From positions 2,108,001-2,172,000 of the forward strand of contig JAMXDE010000005.1 of the NCBI GenBank assembly GCA_026770025.1: a DNA stretch of 64,000 nucleotides, written 5' to 3'. The notes below the pieces were generated by a model that searched no databases, was not told the origin of the DNA, and saw only the letters and a program-made list of their open reading frames with translations. The translations under genes were made by a program, and so were the position numbers. Source of the DNA: Craspedostauros australis. Its lineage: Eukaryota; Bacillariophyta; Bacillariophyceae; Mastogloiales; Achnanthaceae. Positions 20,042 to 31,249 of this stretch are shown here, in pieces (positions within the stretch are counted from its first letter, which is position 1; each line of letters begins with the position of its first letter).

Positions 20042-20869
20042 CTAGTCTGACGACGAATCCGACGACGAATCCGACGATGAATCCGACGATGAATCCGACG
20101 ACGTCTTGTTCGGCTCCTGCCAGCTTGGTGTGAAACAACCATAATATGAAGGAAGGGATCCGGCAGACCTTCCGTATTGCCCTGTGCCAACCACAGAGAA
20201 GACGACAGTAATCTTTCGCTCTGTCTTCCAATGCCCTCCCAGCTTGCCATCACATCCGCTCGCGATGTACCATCCCATCTTGTCGCCTATGTCAATTGGC
20301 TCGCGTACGATTCCCGTTATCAGATTTGGGCAATTGTGTGCATCGTCAATACAGTACACGATTCGAACACGCTCGAGTCTTGCTTGACGTTCATCACGTG
20401 CTTTGGGCTCCCTGCAGTCATTCATCGCGTTGATGATGGTGCGGAGGGCTGTTGGATTTTCTTTGATGGCTTCATCCAAAAGAGCCTTGAGCTTCTCTAT
20501 ACATGCCTGTATTCGGTACCACCCTTTAATCTCGGGAGATATGTCCTTGTCTGCTGTAGTGACGATGCTGAGGATGCCACCTCGCAAGGTCGCACTCGCA
20601 GCGAGCTCAGTGGTCCTGCCGCTACCGTTTCCTGTTGTGTAGACGAAGACATTAAATTCTATGCAGTTCAATATCGGTCTGTGGAGGACGACTTCGTGCG
20701 GCTGCCGACCTTCAATTCCGTCGTGATGAAACTTCGGATTGCCCATGAAGAATGACTGACAGCGATAGCCGTCGCGGCCACGCCCGACCGTGTTTACGTG
20801 TGAAATCTTAGAGTTTTTGAGTCGATTTAGGATCAACTCATCACGTGTCCTTGCCTCATAGCTTGTCAT
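20042..20869 (-). CDS. P-loop NTPase-like protein, copy B (N-terminally truncated)
   Basis: 275 residues from ATG 20869, matching residues from about 255 to the end of copy A. The presequence and most of the tryptophan-rich middle domain are gone. The DNA passes from the codons of 'INADxVW' straight into sequence normally found upstream of the gene (junction about 20914). The NTPase-like core is kept: TGNGSGRTTEL, VRIVYCIDDAH, VVFSVVGTGQYG. The C-terminus carries an expanded acidic tail of SSD/SSSD units encoded by a 12-bp minisatellite (about 20047-20100). Without a presequence any product would be cytosolic. It may be a decaying paralogue or a separately used short form. Confidence 0.6.
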   Translation of the reverse strand: MTSYEARTRDELILNRLKNSKISHVNTVGRGRDGYRCQSFFMGNPKFHHDGIEGRQPHEVVLHRPILNCIEFNVFVYTTGNGSGRTTELAASATLRGGILSIVTTADKDISPEIKGWYRIQACIEKLKALLDEAIKENPTALRTIINAMNDCREPKARDERQARLERVRIVYCIDDAHNCPNLITGIVREPIDIGDKMGWYIASGCDGKLGGHWKTERKITVVFSVVGTGQYGRSAGSLPSYYGCFTPSWQEPNKTSSDSSSDSSSDSSSDSSSD

Positions 20870-21561
20870 GTTTAGGTCCTTGATGTACCGTCAGACGTTA
20901 TCTGTGTTGATGCGATGTTTGCGATCGTGTTGGTGTTCGTGGTTGATTGGTTGATTGGTTGATTGGTTGGTTTGTTAGTTGGCTGGACACAGGATTATGA
21001 CAGAATCAATGGCTGAGCTCATTGCTGCTGAATCGGTGGATGCAGATGTTCATGATCATATTCGTACATTCTCGTGGTTGCACTCGTGGGTTGTTGACAT
21101 GATGGAAACAGAGCAACACTCGAAAGATGGAACGATGGTCATCCACAATTCTCAGGTTTTGCTTTGCCCTCTCTTCGATGTTGGCAGAGTTTCAGGTTTT
21201 GTCGGGTATTCGTTTGTGTGTGTGTGTTTGTGTTTCTGTGTGTGTTGGAAGAATGAGAATCCGTGTCCGAGTGTTGTTGTTTTTGGATCAGGTTTGAGTC
21301 TTTGGATTTGTTCGACTTGTTTGAATCAAAGGTTGTAGAGAAGAAGAAGGGAATCAGGAATGCAGACCAGAACACAACAGAACAACAACACAATTCCATC
21401 TTGTTGTTCCTGCTCGGAACAAAATACGCAGGAAGGACCATCTTTTCTCCCAACACTTGCGTTGAGGACACGCTCAATTCTTCACAAAACAACACGCCAA
21501 CATCCACAACGCGCCAAAATGGCACCAACCACACCCAACCGCACTCCCACAATCAACACAC
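20870..21561. repeat. Upstream flank of copy B, ending at an inserted element
   Basis: The left part repeats the upstream flank of the NTPase family (TTGATTGGTTGATTGG tract at about 20942-20970, then the ACTCGTGGGTTGTTGACATG block). From about 21345 the family similarity ends in unrelated sequence that runs to the terminal repeat of the element at 21562. Confidence 0.55.
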
Positions 21562-22669
21562 AATAGAGGCCTATCGCATTTCACATTGGGAGTCCCACGG
21601 TACAAAATAACCTGATAATGACATTTTTAGAGGGGCAACATGCGAACTTCCCCCTCGGAAAGTGAAACTCGATTGCGTTTTAGGAGCCAAAAACACAATT
21701 GAGTTTCACATTGCAGTCCCGGCAATCCAACCTTCCACGTGTTGGAACGAAACGAATGGCCAATCATTTCTCTTCATTTGCAGAAATGTTGAGTCGTCCT
21801 TGTCGTGACAATGACATTTTGTTGAGATGCTAGTGATGATGAAACTAGCATTCCGAATGAGGGGTGCATGGAGCGATAGAGAGCGATTACGATGTCGAAT
21901 ATGCCTGTAAGCTTCACATATGATATCTGCGCGCAAGTATCAAAGGCCACCTTCATGATCCAGCTGAGGAATCTTTGCTCATATCCTACTTCACCCGATA
22001 CAACATCCACGGCATGTTCCTGATGCTCTGAGGACTAGTGTCGTCAGATACGACCAGGGACTTCTACCAACGCGCATTTTGCATCCTTTGGAGATCCTGA
22101 CTGCCGTATCGGAAGTCGTTGGTGGTCTCCAACCAACCCAACATGCAATCGCAATAGTTCTGTGTAGACTGCGTAAAGAGCTTCTATTGGACAACAAACT
22201 GCTGATCCATCTCCATGATACGGTGACCAAGAGGTCTCTGTCGTCGATATTGGCAACAGAGCCTCGAACAAGCCATGAATTACCAGGAACAAAATGCTTG
22301 CGCATATGTTACCAGGCCTCTGTTAGTGGCAAAGTTGAGACAGAAGAGATGGCAGCGAAACTCTCACAACACGAAGCCCCCAAGAGGAGAAAGAGGGATG
22401 TGCGTTGCGTACAACTCAGAGCCCACCCATTAACGATCCTACCATCCTTTGGTCTCAACAAGTGATGCGATAACCTGCAACGAAGCATTCAGATCATATC
22501 AGTCTAAACTCGAACTCTATTCTACAGAAGAGAAGCCGATTCAGTCATGTTGGTCGTCTTTCTGAGTGGGTCACGAACTAGTCACGAGTACCAATGTGAA
22601 ATCCGAACGTGAGTGCCACATGTGACATGAACACAGGGGTGTGAATGTGAAATGCGATAGGCCTCTATT
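21562..22669. mobile_element. 1.1-kb terminal-inverted-repeat DNA element, left copy of an inverted pair
   Basis: Its ends are inverted copies of AATAGAGGCCTATCGCATTT, extending through CACATT (about 26 bp). Internal frames are short and interrupted, and I see no transposase motif, so it looks non-autonomous or decayed. The element at 22667-23774 is its near-identical reverse complement, the two abutting at about 22667-22669. Which superfamily it belongs to is unclear, and a flanking target duplication is not evident. Confidence 0.65.
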
Positions 22670-23774
22670 AGAGGGATATCGCATTTCACATTCACACCCC
22701 TCCATTCATGTCACATGTGGCACTCACGTTCGGATTTCACATTGGTACTCGTGACTAGTTCGTGACCAACACGGAAAGACGACCAACATGACTGGATCGG
22801 CTTCTCTTCTGTAGAATAGAGCTCTAGTTTAGACTGCTCTGATATGAATGCTTCGTTGCATGTTATCGCATCACTTGTTGAGACCAAAGGATGGTAGGAT
22901 CGTTAATAGGTGTGCTCTGAGTTGTACGCAACACACATCCCTCTTTATCCTCTTAGGAGTTTCGTGTTGTGAGAGGTTCGTTGCCATCTCTTCTGTCTCA
23001 ACTGTGCCACCAACAGAGGTCCGGCAACAGATGCGCAAGCACTTTGTCCCTGATGATTCACGGCTTGTTCAAGGCTCTGTTGCCAATGTCGATGGCAGAG
23101 ACCTCTTGATCACCGTATTATGGAGATAGATCAGCAGTTTGTTGTCCAATAGAAGCTCTTCACGCAGTCTACACAGAACTATTGCGATTGCATGTTGGGG
23201 TGATTGGAGACCACCAACGACTTCTGATATGGCATTCAGGATCTCCAAAGGATGCAAAATGTCCGTTGGTCGAAGTCCCTGGTCGTATCTGACTGCACTA
23301 ATCCTCAGAGCATCAGGAACACGCCGCGGATGTTGCATCGGGTGAAATAGGATATGAGCAAAGATTCCTCAGCTGGATCATGAAGGGGGCCTTTGATACT
23401 TGCGCGCAGATATCATATGTGAAGCTTACAAGCATATTCGACATCGCAATCACTCTCTATCGCTCCATGCACCCCTCATTCGGAATGCTAGTTTCATCAT
23501 CACTAGCATCTCAAAAAAATATCATCATCACGACAAGGACGACTCAACATTGCTGCAAATGAAGAGAAATGATTGGTCGTTGGTTTCGTTCCAACACGTG
23601 GAAGGTTGGATTGCCGGGACTGCAATGTGAAACTCAATTCTGTTTTTGGCTCCTAAAACGCAATCGAGTTTCACTTTCCGAGGGGGAAGTTCGCATGTTG
23701 CCCCTCTAAAAATGTCATTATCAGGTTATTTTGTACCGTGGGACTCGCAATGTGAAATGCGATATCCCCCTAAT
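22667..23774. mobile_element. 1.1-kb terminal-inverted-repeat DNA element, right copy of an inverted pair
   Basis: The reverse complement of the preceding element, with ends ATTAG[A/G]GGGATATCGC... and the same CGCATTTCACATT inner terminus. Arms match almost base for base over about 1.1 kb with scattered differences, so the whole 21562-23774 stretch is a giant imperfect palindrome with essentially no spacer. It ends 136 bp before the RFC2 start codon. Confidence 0.65.
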
Positions 23775-23910
23775 CAAGAACATACTCACACCCACCAAAC
23801 CAAGTCTCCTTGGACAGTGTAAGAGTACCCTCCGCGTAAGAGCTACTCCTGAAGCAGTCACCCTCATCACCCACTGAAGCGACGCACAAGCGGTGGTCTC
23901 AGAAGCAATC

Positions 23911-25160
23911 ATGTCCACTCAATCGCAGAAGAAAGGAGGTTTGAAGCCATCATCGCACACGCCATGGATCGAGAAGTACAGACCGCAGAAGCTGGAGGGA
24001 ATCGTCGGCAATGAGGAGACCCTGGTGCGATTGCAGGCGATCGCGGATGACGGAAACATGCCGAACCTCATTCTGTCTGGTCCTCCCGGAACTGGAAAGA
24101 CGACGAGCGTGCATGCATTGGCGCGTGAGCTGCTGGGTGACAGCTACAAGACTGCGGTGCTGGAGCTGAACGCCTCCGATTCGAGAGGCATTGATGTGGT
24201 GCGCAACAACATCAAGTCGTTCGCCATGAACAAGGTCACGTTGCCACCAAGGAGGCACAAGATCGTGATCCTGGATGAGGCGGACAGCATGACAACTGCA
24301 GCGCAGCAGGCGTTGCGACGCACGATGGAGATCTACTCGAATTCGACGCGGTTCTGCTTGGCGTGCAATGTGAGCACGAAGATCATCGAGGCCATCCAGT
24401 CCAGAGCTGCGATTCTGCGGTACTCTCGGCTGGGCCAGGATCAGATCAAGGCCAATCTTCTGCGGGTATGCAAGGTGGAAGATATCAATTACACTGACGA
24501 TGGTGAGTAGTTGTCTACTTGTGTGGCATTGTGCATTTTGTGAAGTGGTTTGGTTGAGACTGATGGTGTGTTTGGGTGTTTCACTTAGCATTGCGTTTGA
24601 TTGCACTGAGAGCAGCGTTGACTTCATCATCCACGGATTCTCACTCCTCTCTATCGGATGCTTTCCTTCGATGGCCTTGGATGGGTGGATACCGGAATAC
24701 ATACTCCACAGGACTCGATGCCATCCTCTTCACTGCCGAAGGTGACATGCGGCACGCGCTGAACAACCTGCAGGCCTCGCATTCGCTGGCGAAGTTCACG
24801 AAGGATGGATCAGGGGTTGTGGATCAGAAGACGGTATTCCAGGTCTGCGATCAGCCGCATCCCAACATCGTGCGCAGCGTGATCGATTTCGCCCACAAAA
24901 ACGACATAGACAATGCAATTGAGAATCTCCGGATGCTTTACGATCAGGGATATTCATCATCCGATTTGATCGGGACGTTGTTCAAGGTGACGAAGGCCCA
25001 CGCGACGATGCCAGAGGGTACCAAGTTGGAGTTCCTGCGCGAGATAGGGTTCACGCACATGCGCATTTCCAACGGTGTGGACAGTCTGCTACAGTTGCTG
25101 GGGTTGGTGTCGCGGCTGTGTCAGGTGATGGAGAAGGAGCAGAATCAGCAGCAGCAGTAG
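23911..25160 (+). CDS. RFC2: Replication factor C small subunit (RFC2 / yeast Rfc4 type)
   Basis: Two exons, 23911-24502 and 24712-25160, joined by a 209-bp intron (G|GTGAGT ... CCACAG|GA) that splits a glycine codon. The spliced protein is 346 residues and reads across the junction as [18 protein letters not shown], as in human RFC2. The AAA+ motifs are clear: Walker [13 protein letters not shown], Walker [11 protein letters not shown], then [15 protein letters not shown] and the arginine-finger region [10 protein letters not shown], where the family's SRC reads SRA. The C-terminal collar helices ([20 protein letters not shown]) are complete. RFC loads the PCNA clamp at primer-template junctions in the nucleus. 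The start is the first ATG, a few bases after the flanking mobile element. Confidence 0.96.
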
Positions 25161-26528
25161 CGGTAGCGGTTGGAGCGTGATTTGTCGCCATCCAAGTATT
25201 GCCATGTTGGATGGAATACTTCAAGGATCAGTCGTAGCAGGTACGGCGAAGAAGGCGCTGCCGCGGCGTTGACATTCGATGAGGAGTGATGTTGGACGGG
25301 ATGGGCGCGAACGCCTGATGACAGGCGCTCGAGGAATAAGAATCAGCGGGTCCGCTCTCAATCGAGGACGTCTGTTGGAAATGAGATCCAACCAACGTGT
25401 GCAATGTCCTTCGCCCGCGTCAGTGGATTCGGCGATGACACGGGCAACTTCGGCATCCGCGTTGCGAAGACGGGCAGCCCAACCGTGACACCGAGGCCCA
25501 CTCGACCACCGAACCTCTCGCCGCCCGGCATGATCCCAACTGGCAACAGGCCTCCCAAGACCAGCAAGAGTGGTCCAAGGGAGACCCTGAGCGACACTGC
25601 AAATACTGCTGATGACAGCGTCCAGTCTGGGGTTGAGGGGGAAGAACCAGCGCTGGACGGATACCACACACAGACCAAGTGGGGCTTGTCAACACTTTGC
25701 CGTGGTTGCAATTCCCTGTTGGACGATCATGAATTGAACAGGGCACAACAACAAGACACGTACAGAGAGGATACCGGTAAGCAGCCATACAGATTCGCAG
25801 GTACATAAAATACTTCTTGACTATGTCAACCGTACACCCTTGTATGACGTGGTACATAGCTCTGAGGAATACAAATACAAAGATACTGTCCTGTCACTAT
25901 CTGCCGCGACAGAGTTGTGCTGTTCTTTCACAGACGTGCCATCGCTCAGCCACAACGATGTGTTGTTTGGCAGTTGTGAAGGGAAGCCAATTCAAGAAAC
26001 CATCTTGGCATGACCCACGAAAGCTGCGGCTTTATCAGCGTCTCCATCTCCACTTCAAGTGGTGAGACACCCACACGCACGTCTTCGGTCTTGTTTCTCC
26101 CGCTGTCTGATGGCCCATCAAATCGGAGTCGCTCATCCGAGTCTGCCCAAAAAGCGCGCTGTGAGAGATTTTCACGCGTGCGGACGCCATGACGATGGGC
26201 GAAGAATGGGGTGATGTGCAACCTTCACTTTGTTTTTGTTCTTCCTCCAAGACGGACAATCACTCCACAAGTCAACGATGGGTACTAACACAAAGCATGC
26301 AGAGCATCGCACCCCACATACCTACGATTAGAGCACACAAGTGATGTTTTGTCACGTGAATGCACAATCGTACTAGTACTCACACGCGAATGATGCCTTC
26401 CACCTCAATGTGTTGGCATGGAGACACACCCTCCCTTCCACAAATCAAGAGGAGACCATTTCCGTTCCTACCGATCACCCATCAAATAACACCCATCACG
26501 CATCACCGTTGCTTCCGTCCAATCGAAG
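25161..26528. other. Intergenic region
   Basis: 1.37 kb between RFC2 and the MATE gene, both plus strand. Overlapping frames of 60-148 codons exist on both strands at 25221-25857, but none has a recognisable domain or conserved-looking composition. The right end should contain the MATE promoter. Confidence 0.4.
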
Positions 26529-28253
26529 ATGACTCCAAAGAAGAGAGATGACACCGAGTCTGCAACAGAAATACCGCCTCTCCTATGGACAACAACTCAA
26601 GATGATGGCAGTTCCATCGGATCGGACGACATGAAGGGCTCCGACTCCATGTCCTGGGATCGATTCTCCGTCGAAGTTCAGAAGCAGCTGAAGCTGGCGG
26701 TCCCGTCGATGCAGAGCGCGATCCTCAACAAGCTGCCCTGGCTCATCTCCATCCGTTTCGCAGGTGGGCTGGGCGTCAATGAGCTCACAGCGGCCGCGCT
26801 GGCAACATCGCTCAGCAACATCATTGGGATGAGTTTTTCGAGCGGGCTGAACTCCGCCACAACGACTCTCGCTGGCCAATCTAATGGAGAGATGACCGCC
26901 AGGCTCGAGGCTATCAAAGCACAGGTGCAATACGATACGGACGAAGAAACCGTCTCAGACTCTGCGCAGTTCATTGTCGCAACGATTCCGTCGGATGGAG
27001 AAGACGCTGATGCCGATGGTGTGGGTACAGGGAACGACACGCCACTTCCACCATTGGTCGTCTTCTTCAGAGCGCTGATCATCCAGCACGCCATCTTGCT
27101 ACCATTCGCAATCTGGTGGCTCTCTGGTACCAAGGACTTTCTGTTGAAGGTGGGACAAGCGGAAGTGATCGCCGGAATGGCATCCGATTATCTCACAGCT
27201 CTGGTGCCAGCCTTCTGGGGACTTTGTCTCGTTTACACACTCACGACATGGCTTCAAAGCATCGGGATGGTGGATGTACCGCTGTACGCATCGTGCGTTT
27301 CACTGGCTTTGCATGCGCCGCTCAACTGGTTCTTCATCTACTTCATGGGATTTGGTTACATCGGTTGCGCGGTCGCAACAAGCTGCTTCCAAGTGTCGCA
27401 ATCGGTCATCATGGCAGCGTACGTTTTCGGTACCGAGCACGGACGGCAGCGTGTCCTCAAGAGCACCTCCGCGATCGCGATCAACAAGACGAAGCTGACG
27501 TTCTGGCCCGAATTCAAGGCTGCCATATCATCGCTCTATGGCATCATCCAATACCTCGTCCTGGCGGTGCCGGGCATCTTCGCCTTCGCCGAACTGTGGG
27601 CATCCGAAACGATCGTTCTCCTTGCGGGGCAACTTTCGCCCAGTCCGGAATCAGCGCTCGGCGGGATGAGCCTGCTCCAGTCAATCAACGTGACCTGCTT
27701 CTCGTTGTCCATGGGAATTGGAATTGCAGGGGCCACCAGAGTCAGCAACCTCTTGGGAGAAGGCAAGGCGTATGAGGCCAAGTTCGCAGGCATCGTCTGC
27801 GTTGTGTGTGCAGTCGCACTCACGTCCACCCTTGGTACGATCTTGATGGTGGTTCCCCACACCTTCTTCCCATCACTCTTCGCGCCCGGCGAAGATGGAG
27901 TGATTGATCAGGCAGCGCGAACAATCCCAATGCTCGCCATTTTCATCTTCGCCGACGGGGTGCTGTACGCATTCAACAGCAGCCTCAAGGGATGTGGCAA
28001 ACAGTGGATCAGCGTGCCTGTCGTCTTCTTTTCGTACTGGTTCGTTGGCCTGCCCTTGGCCTACTACAACGCATTCGTGCGCAATGATGGGGACATGACA
28101 TGCGAAGATGACTATTTCTGCGGCGTAGTTGGCCTTCTGACTGGTACGACGGTTGGTACATGGCTCCACATGTTCCTGTTCGGAACTGTCGTCGTATTCG
28201 GTATCAATTGGGAGACGGAGGTGATGAGGGCCAAGGAACGCCTTCAGGAATGA
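26529..28253 (+). CDS. MATE-family efflux transporter
   Basis: 574 residues from ATG 26529, with about 12 hydrophobic segments in two bundles. The first MATE repeat starts at about residue 55 (LPWLISIRFAGGLGVNEL, then GMSFSSGLNSATTTLAGQSN, the family's 'G...tl.GQa' landmark). The second starts near 330 (LAVPGIFAFAELWASETIVL, later SMGIGIAGATRVSNLLGEGK, the matching landmark). The family exports organic cations, drugs or metabolites in exchange for H+ or Na+. Odd features are an acidic loop of about 50 residues (DGEDADADG) after helix 2 and a short extracytoplasmic-looking Cys-bearing loop (CEDDYFCG). The membrane it serves is not evident. It is a single exon sitting between NTPase copies B and C. 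Confidence 0.9.
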   Translation: MTPKKRDDTESATEIPPLLWTTTQDDGSSIGSDDMKGSDSMSWDRFSVEVQKQLKLAVPSMQSAILNKLPWLISIRFAGGLGVNELTAAALATSLSNIIGMSFSSGLNSATTTLAGQSNGEMTARLEAIKAQVQYDTDEETVSDSAQFIVATIPSDGEDADADGVGTGNDTPLPPLVVFFRALIIQHAILLPFAIWWLSGTKDFLLKVGQAEVIAGMASDYLTALVPAFWGLCLVYTLTTWLQSIGMVDVPLYASCVSLALHAPLNWFFIYFMGFGYIGCAVATSCFQVSQSVIMAAYVFGTEHGRQRVLKSTSAIAINKTKLTFWPEFKAAISSLYGIIQYLVLAVPGIFAFAELWASETIVLLAGQLSPSPESALGGMSLLQSINVTCFSLSMGIGIAGATRVSNLLGEGKAYEAKFAGIVCVVCAVALTSTLGTILMVVPHTFFPSLFAPGEDGVIDQAARTIPMLAIFIFADGVLYAFNSSLKGCGKQWISVPVVFFSYWFVGLPLAYYNAFVRNDGDMTCEDDYFCGVVGLLTGTTVGTWLHMFLFGTVVVFGINWETEVMRAKERLQE

Positions 28254-28564
28254 TCGAACGATCGATTGATAGGTGGTGCTGGAATCGGAAGACGGTGCAG
28301 CAAATGAAAGAGACATAGATAATATGTATGGTATCGTGTCCAAGGCAAATGATCGCAGCGAAAGCAGCAACACAAACTAAACTGGGTGCAAGTGCTCTCT
28401 AGAGTTCTTATGGTTGTCCTTGTTGCTTGAGTCGAGTGGTTGCGACGACTCTTTCTGGGTCTTCAGTGCCATCGCTCCGCAGCGAGTACATTCCCAGTCT
28501 TGACCGGATCCTTGACCTTTGCTTGGGAAAGGGTACCCAAGAGCACAGAGAAGGGTGACATACA
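28254..28564. other. Convergent intergenic region with start of NTPase unit C
   Basis: The left part is the MATE 3' region. From about 28495 the sequence matches the last 70 bp before the stop codon in the other NTPase units (GGATCCTTGACC...GGGTACCCAAGAG), but the long conserved downstream spacer seen at copies A, B, D and E is missing, so unit C is cut here. Confidence 0.5.
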
Positions 28565-30124
28565 CTAGTCTGACAACGTATCCGACGACGTCTTGTTCAA
28601 CGTGTAACCACTGGGGCTCAAACAATCATAATCTGAAGGGAGGGATCCGATGGACGTTCCGTATTGGCCTGTGCCAACCACAGAGAAGACGACCTCAATC
28701 TCTCGCTCTGTCTTGCAATCCTCTCCCAGCTTGCCATCGCATCCGCTCGCGATGTACCTTCCCACCGTTCTTCCTTTGTATGTCATGTCGTCGATGATCG
28801 TCTTTACCAGGATTGGGCAGTCACGCGCGTCGTCAATACAGAACAGGATTCGAACAGGCTCAGGTCTTCCTTGAGATCCATCGCTTGCTCTGGGCTCCAT
28901 CCAGTTATTCATCGCTTCGATCATGACGCGGAGAGCCTTTGGATCTTCTTCGATAACTTCATCCAAAAGAGCCTTGAGCTTCTCGTCACATTCATCTGAT
29001 CGTTCCCGATAGCCAGAATCCGAAGATATGTCCTTGTCTGCGGTAGTGACGATGCTGATGACGCAATCTCGCAAGGTCGCACTCGCAGCAAGCTCAGTTG
29101 TCCTGCCGCTACCGTTTCCTGTTGTGTAGACGAAGACATTGTACAGCAACCCGTACATGCCAAGTCGGCGGAGGAAGACCTTTTCTGGCTGCCGACCATC
29201 AATTCCGTTGTGATGAAACTTCGGATTGCCCATGAAGAATGACGGACAGCGATAGTCGCAGTCATGCAAGACCGTGTTAACGTGTGAAATCTGAAATACG
29301 CTGAGAAAATATAGGATGGACTCGTGGAGCGTCTTTTCGTCATCACATGCCATGTGCAGGCCCTTGATGCGCCCCCAGACGTAGTCCGCGTTGATGTACC
29401 GCGGGCTGTCGTCTGTACGTCTGTACCGCGAGCTGTCATATGTACGTTGGACGAGTGTGTCGTCGGCGATCCATTGTATCATTGGGTTTGTCTCATCAGA
29501 AAGCTGCCACCCACTTGAGAAACTCTGCAATAAGGAGGGTGTGGACAAACCATCCTTTACAACTTCGATGATCTCCTTCCTGGTCGCAATCAACGGGTCC
29601 CAAAGTGCGCCCGTGGGATCTCTCGACCCCAACACACTCCAATTGAGCATGTCCTTGACATCTTCATCGCTGGTATTGTGTTGCCAGAATTTGTAACCTT
29701 TGAAGGTGCTCTCATACTTGCTGATATCCGTTGGAATGGTGGGTGCGGCTTGTGCCTCATCTGTTTCGTCGTTGGTGTCACGAATCTCGGCATCGTTGTC
29801 GGGGTTCCCTTTGGTTCCATCTCCAGTGGCCAGTGACAGGCAAAAACCGGAACCATGGAACGTTCGGCGTTGATGCTGTTGCTGTTGCAGCTGTAGTTGG
29901 TGTTGATGGAGGAGAATGCGATGGTTCGTTGGCGTTGGTGATGACAAGGGAGATGATGCGGAAGACGTCGGAGCGATGGAGCGGGAGGCGGAGGACGGCG
30001 ACAACCACATGTTTGGGGCAATGAATGCCATGACTGGGTTCATCCTGATCCTGATCATCGTCGTCACAAGCATCGCCATCGTCAATCCCTTTGCTTTCGG
30101 GATGAGGGAAGCGAGATGGCTCAT
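28565..30124 (-). CDS. P-loop NTPase-like protein with plastid-type presequence, copy C (full length)
   Basis: 519 residues from ATG 30124, the same length as copy A and colinear throughout. The signal peptide ends NPVMA|FIAPNM, again with F at +1, followed by the same Ser-rich and Gln-rich transit-like stretch. The tryptophan-rich middle domain is intact. The NTPase-like half has TGNGSGRTTEL, VRILFCIDDAR and VVFSVVGTGQYG. Divergence from copy A is greatest at about 255-285 and 345-400, while the presequence and core motifs are kept, as expected for a gene still under selection. The tail is SSDTLSD, shared with copies D and E. Function unknown; see copy A. Confidence 0.7.
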   Translation of the reverse strand: MSHLASLIPKAKGLTMAMLVTTMIRIRMNPVMAFIAPNMWLSPSSASRSIAPTSSASSPLSSPTPTNHRILLHQHQLQLQQQQHQRRTFHGSGFCLSLATGDGTKGNPDNDAEIRDTNDETDEAQAAPTIPTDISKYESTFKGYKFWQHNTSDEDVKDMLNWSVLGSRDPTGALWDPLIATRKEIIEVVKDGLSTPSLLQSFSSGWQLSDETNPMIQWIADDTLVQRTYDSSRYRRTDDSPRYINADYVWGRIKGLHMACDDEKTLHESILYFLSVFQISHVNTVLHDCDYRCPSFFMGNPKFHHNGIDGRQPEKVFLRRLGMYGLLYNVFVYTTGNGSGRTTELAASATLRDCVISIVTTADKDISSDSGYRERSDECDEKLKALLDEVIEEDPKALRVMIEAMNNWMEPRASDGSQGRPEPVRILFCIDDARDCPILVKTIIDDMTYKGRTVGRYIASGCDGKLGEDCKTEREIEVVFSVVGTGQYGTSIGSLPSDYDCLSPSGYTLNKTSSDTLSD

Positions 30125-30499
30125 GGTGGTGGATCCTTTGTGTTGGTGTTTGCGATCGTGTTGGTGTTCGTGGTTTTGGCCTTGATTGGTTGGTTTGTTG
30201 GTTGGACACAGGATTATGACAGGATTATGACAGGATCAATGGCTAAGCCCATTGCTGCTGAATCGGTGGATGCACATTTTCATGATCATACTCGTACATT
30301 CTCGTGGTTGCGCTCGTGTGTTGTTGACATGATGGGAATAGAACAGCACTCGAGAGATGAAACGATGGTCATCCACCATTCTCAGGTTTTGCTTTGCCCT
30401 CTCTTCGATGTTGGCGAAGTCTCAGGTTTTGTTGGGTATTTGAGTGCGTTTCTGCGTGTGTCAAGAATGAGAATCCGCGTTCGGGTTTTAGTGTTTTTG
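30125..30499. repeat. Upstream flank of NTPase copy C
   Basis: The family-specific upstream block (GATCGTGTTGGTGTTCGTGG..., ACTCGTACATTCTCG..., CTCAGGTTTTGC...) as in copies A, B, D and E. It stops at the inserted LTR element. The uninterrupted equivalent is at 38510-38841. Confidence 0.6.
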
Positions 30500-30668
30500 C
30501 AAGCAGATACGGACGTTATTACCGGTTATTTGAGCGTTAGACTGGGCACTTGCAGCTGAATCGTACGCAGCAGAGTAGAGACCACATGAGAGGTAAATGG
30601 CTCGTGCCTTGAGCTCATAATCCGTTGTTTACTTCTAATTCCATGCCTTTTCCCAGTAGGAGAGTTTG
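30500..30668 (+). repeat. 5' LTR
   Basis: 169 bp, matching 36889-37057 with 3 differences. It is preceded by TTTG, the target duplication. Confidence 0.9.
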
Positions 30669-31249
30669 GTTTATCACTGACTCGTCGCTCTTTCTGAGCA
30701 ATATGAGAGGAACAGCCTGAAGAGGCTACGATAATACTGGAGCTGCAGAATCGTGTAGTATCCGCCATGGCCGGCACAGCCTGCGTAGTGCGGCGTCTCC
30801 TATGACAATCATGTGCTGATGTATATTGGTCAACATCAGAGGGACGTCAACTCAATGTGACGCAATTGCGCGATTGAGTGGCATCGATGGACGCATCGAC
30901 CATGAGACCAACATGTGATTCCTTGAGTCAACCCGTCCGATGTGACGAAACAGATCCTGGGTATATACAAAATTCCCGCTTCTCGACTTCACCAGATATG
31001 GAAGGAATGCGCAGTAGCACGGAGCTACTTGTGGGATTAGGGCATGACGAGTATTAGAGCAGACACGCCTCGTTCCAGCATATGATCTGCTATGTTGTGC
31101 TTGTTGGTCTGTTGTTTCCCAGGCATCACGGAATGCATTCGCTTTGCTCACAATTTCCAAATCTCGCACGATTGAAACACGATTAAACACAAACACAGAC
31201 ATCAACAGCATCAAACAAGACGATATCGCAACATCCAAAGACATCCACG

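Noticed and set aside
20942-20970. Short TTGATTGG tandem tract as a possible CRISPR-like or regulatory array
   Set aside because: It is a simple 8-bp slippage repeat in the NTPase upstream flank without spacers, and it varies between copies.
24500-24745. Separate small gene between the two halves of RFC2
   Set aside because: The stretch is the RFC2 intron: GTGAGT and CCACAG boundaries restore the conserved YTDDGL...FTAEGDMR junction.
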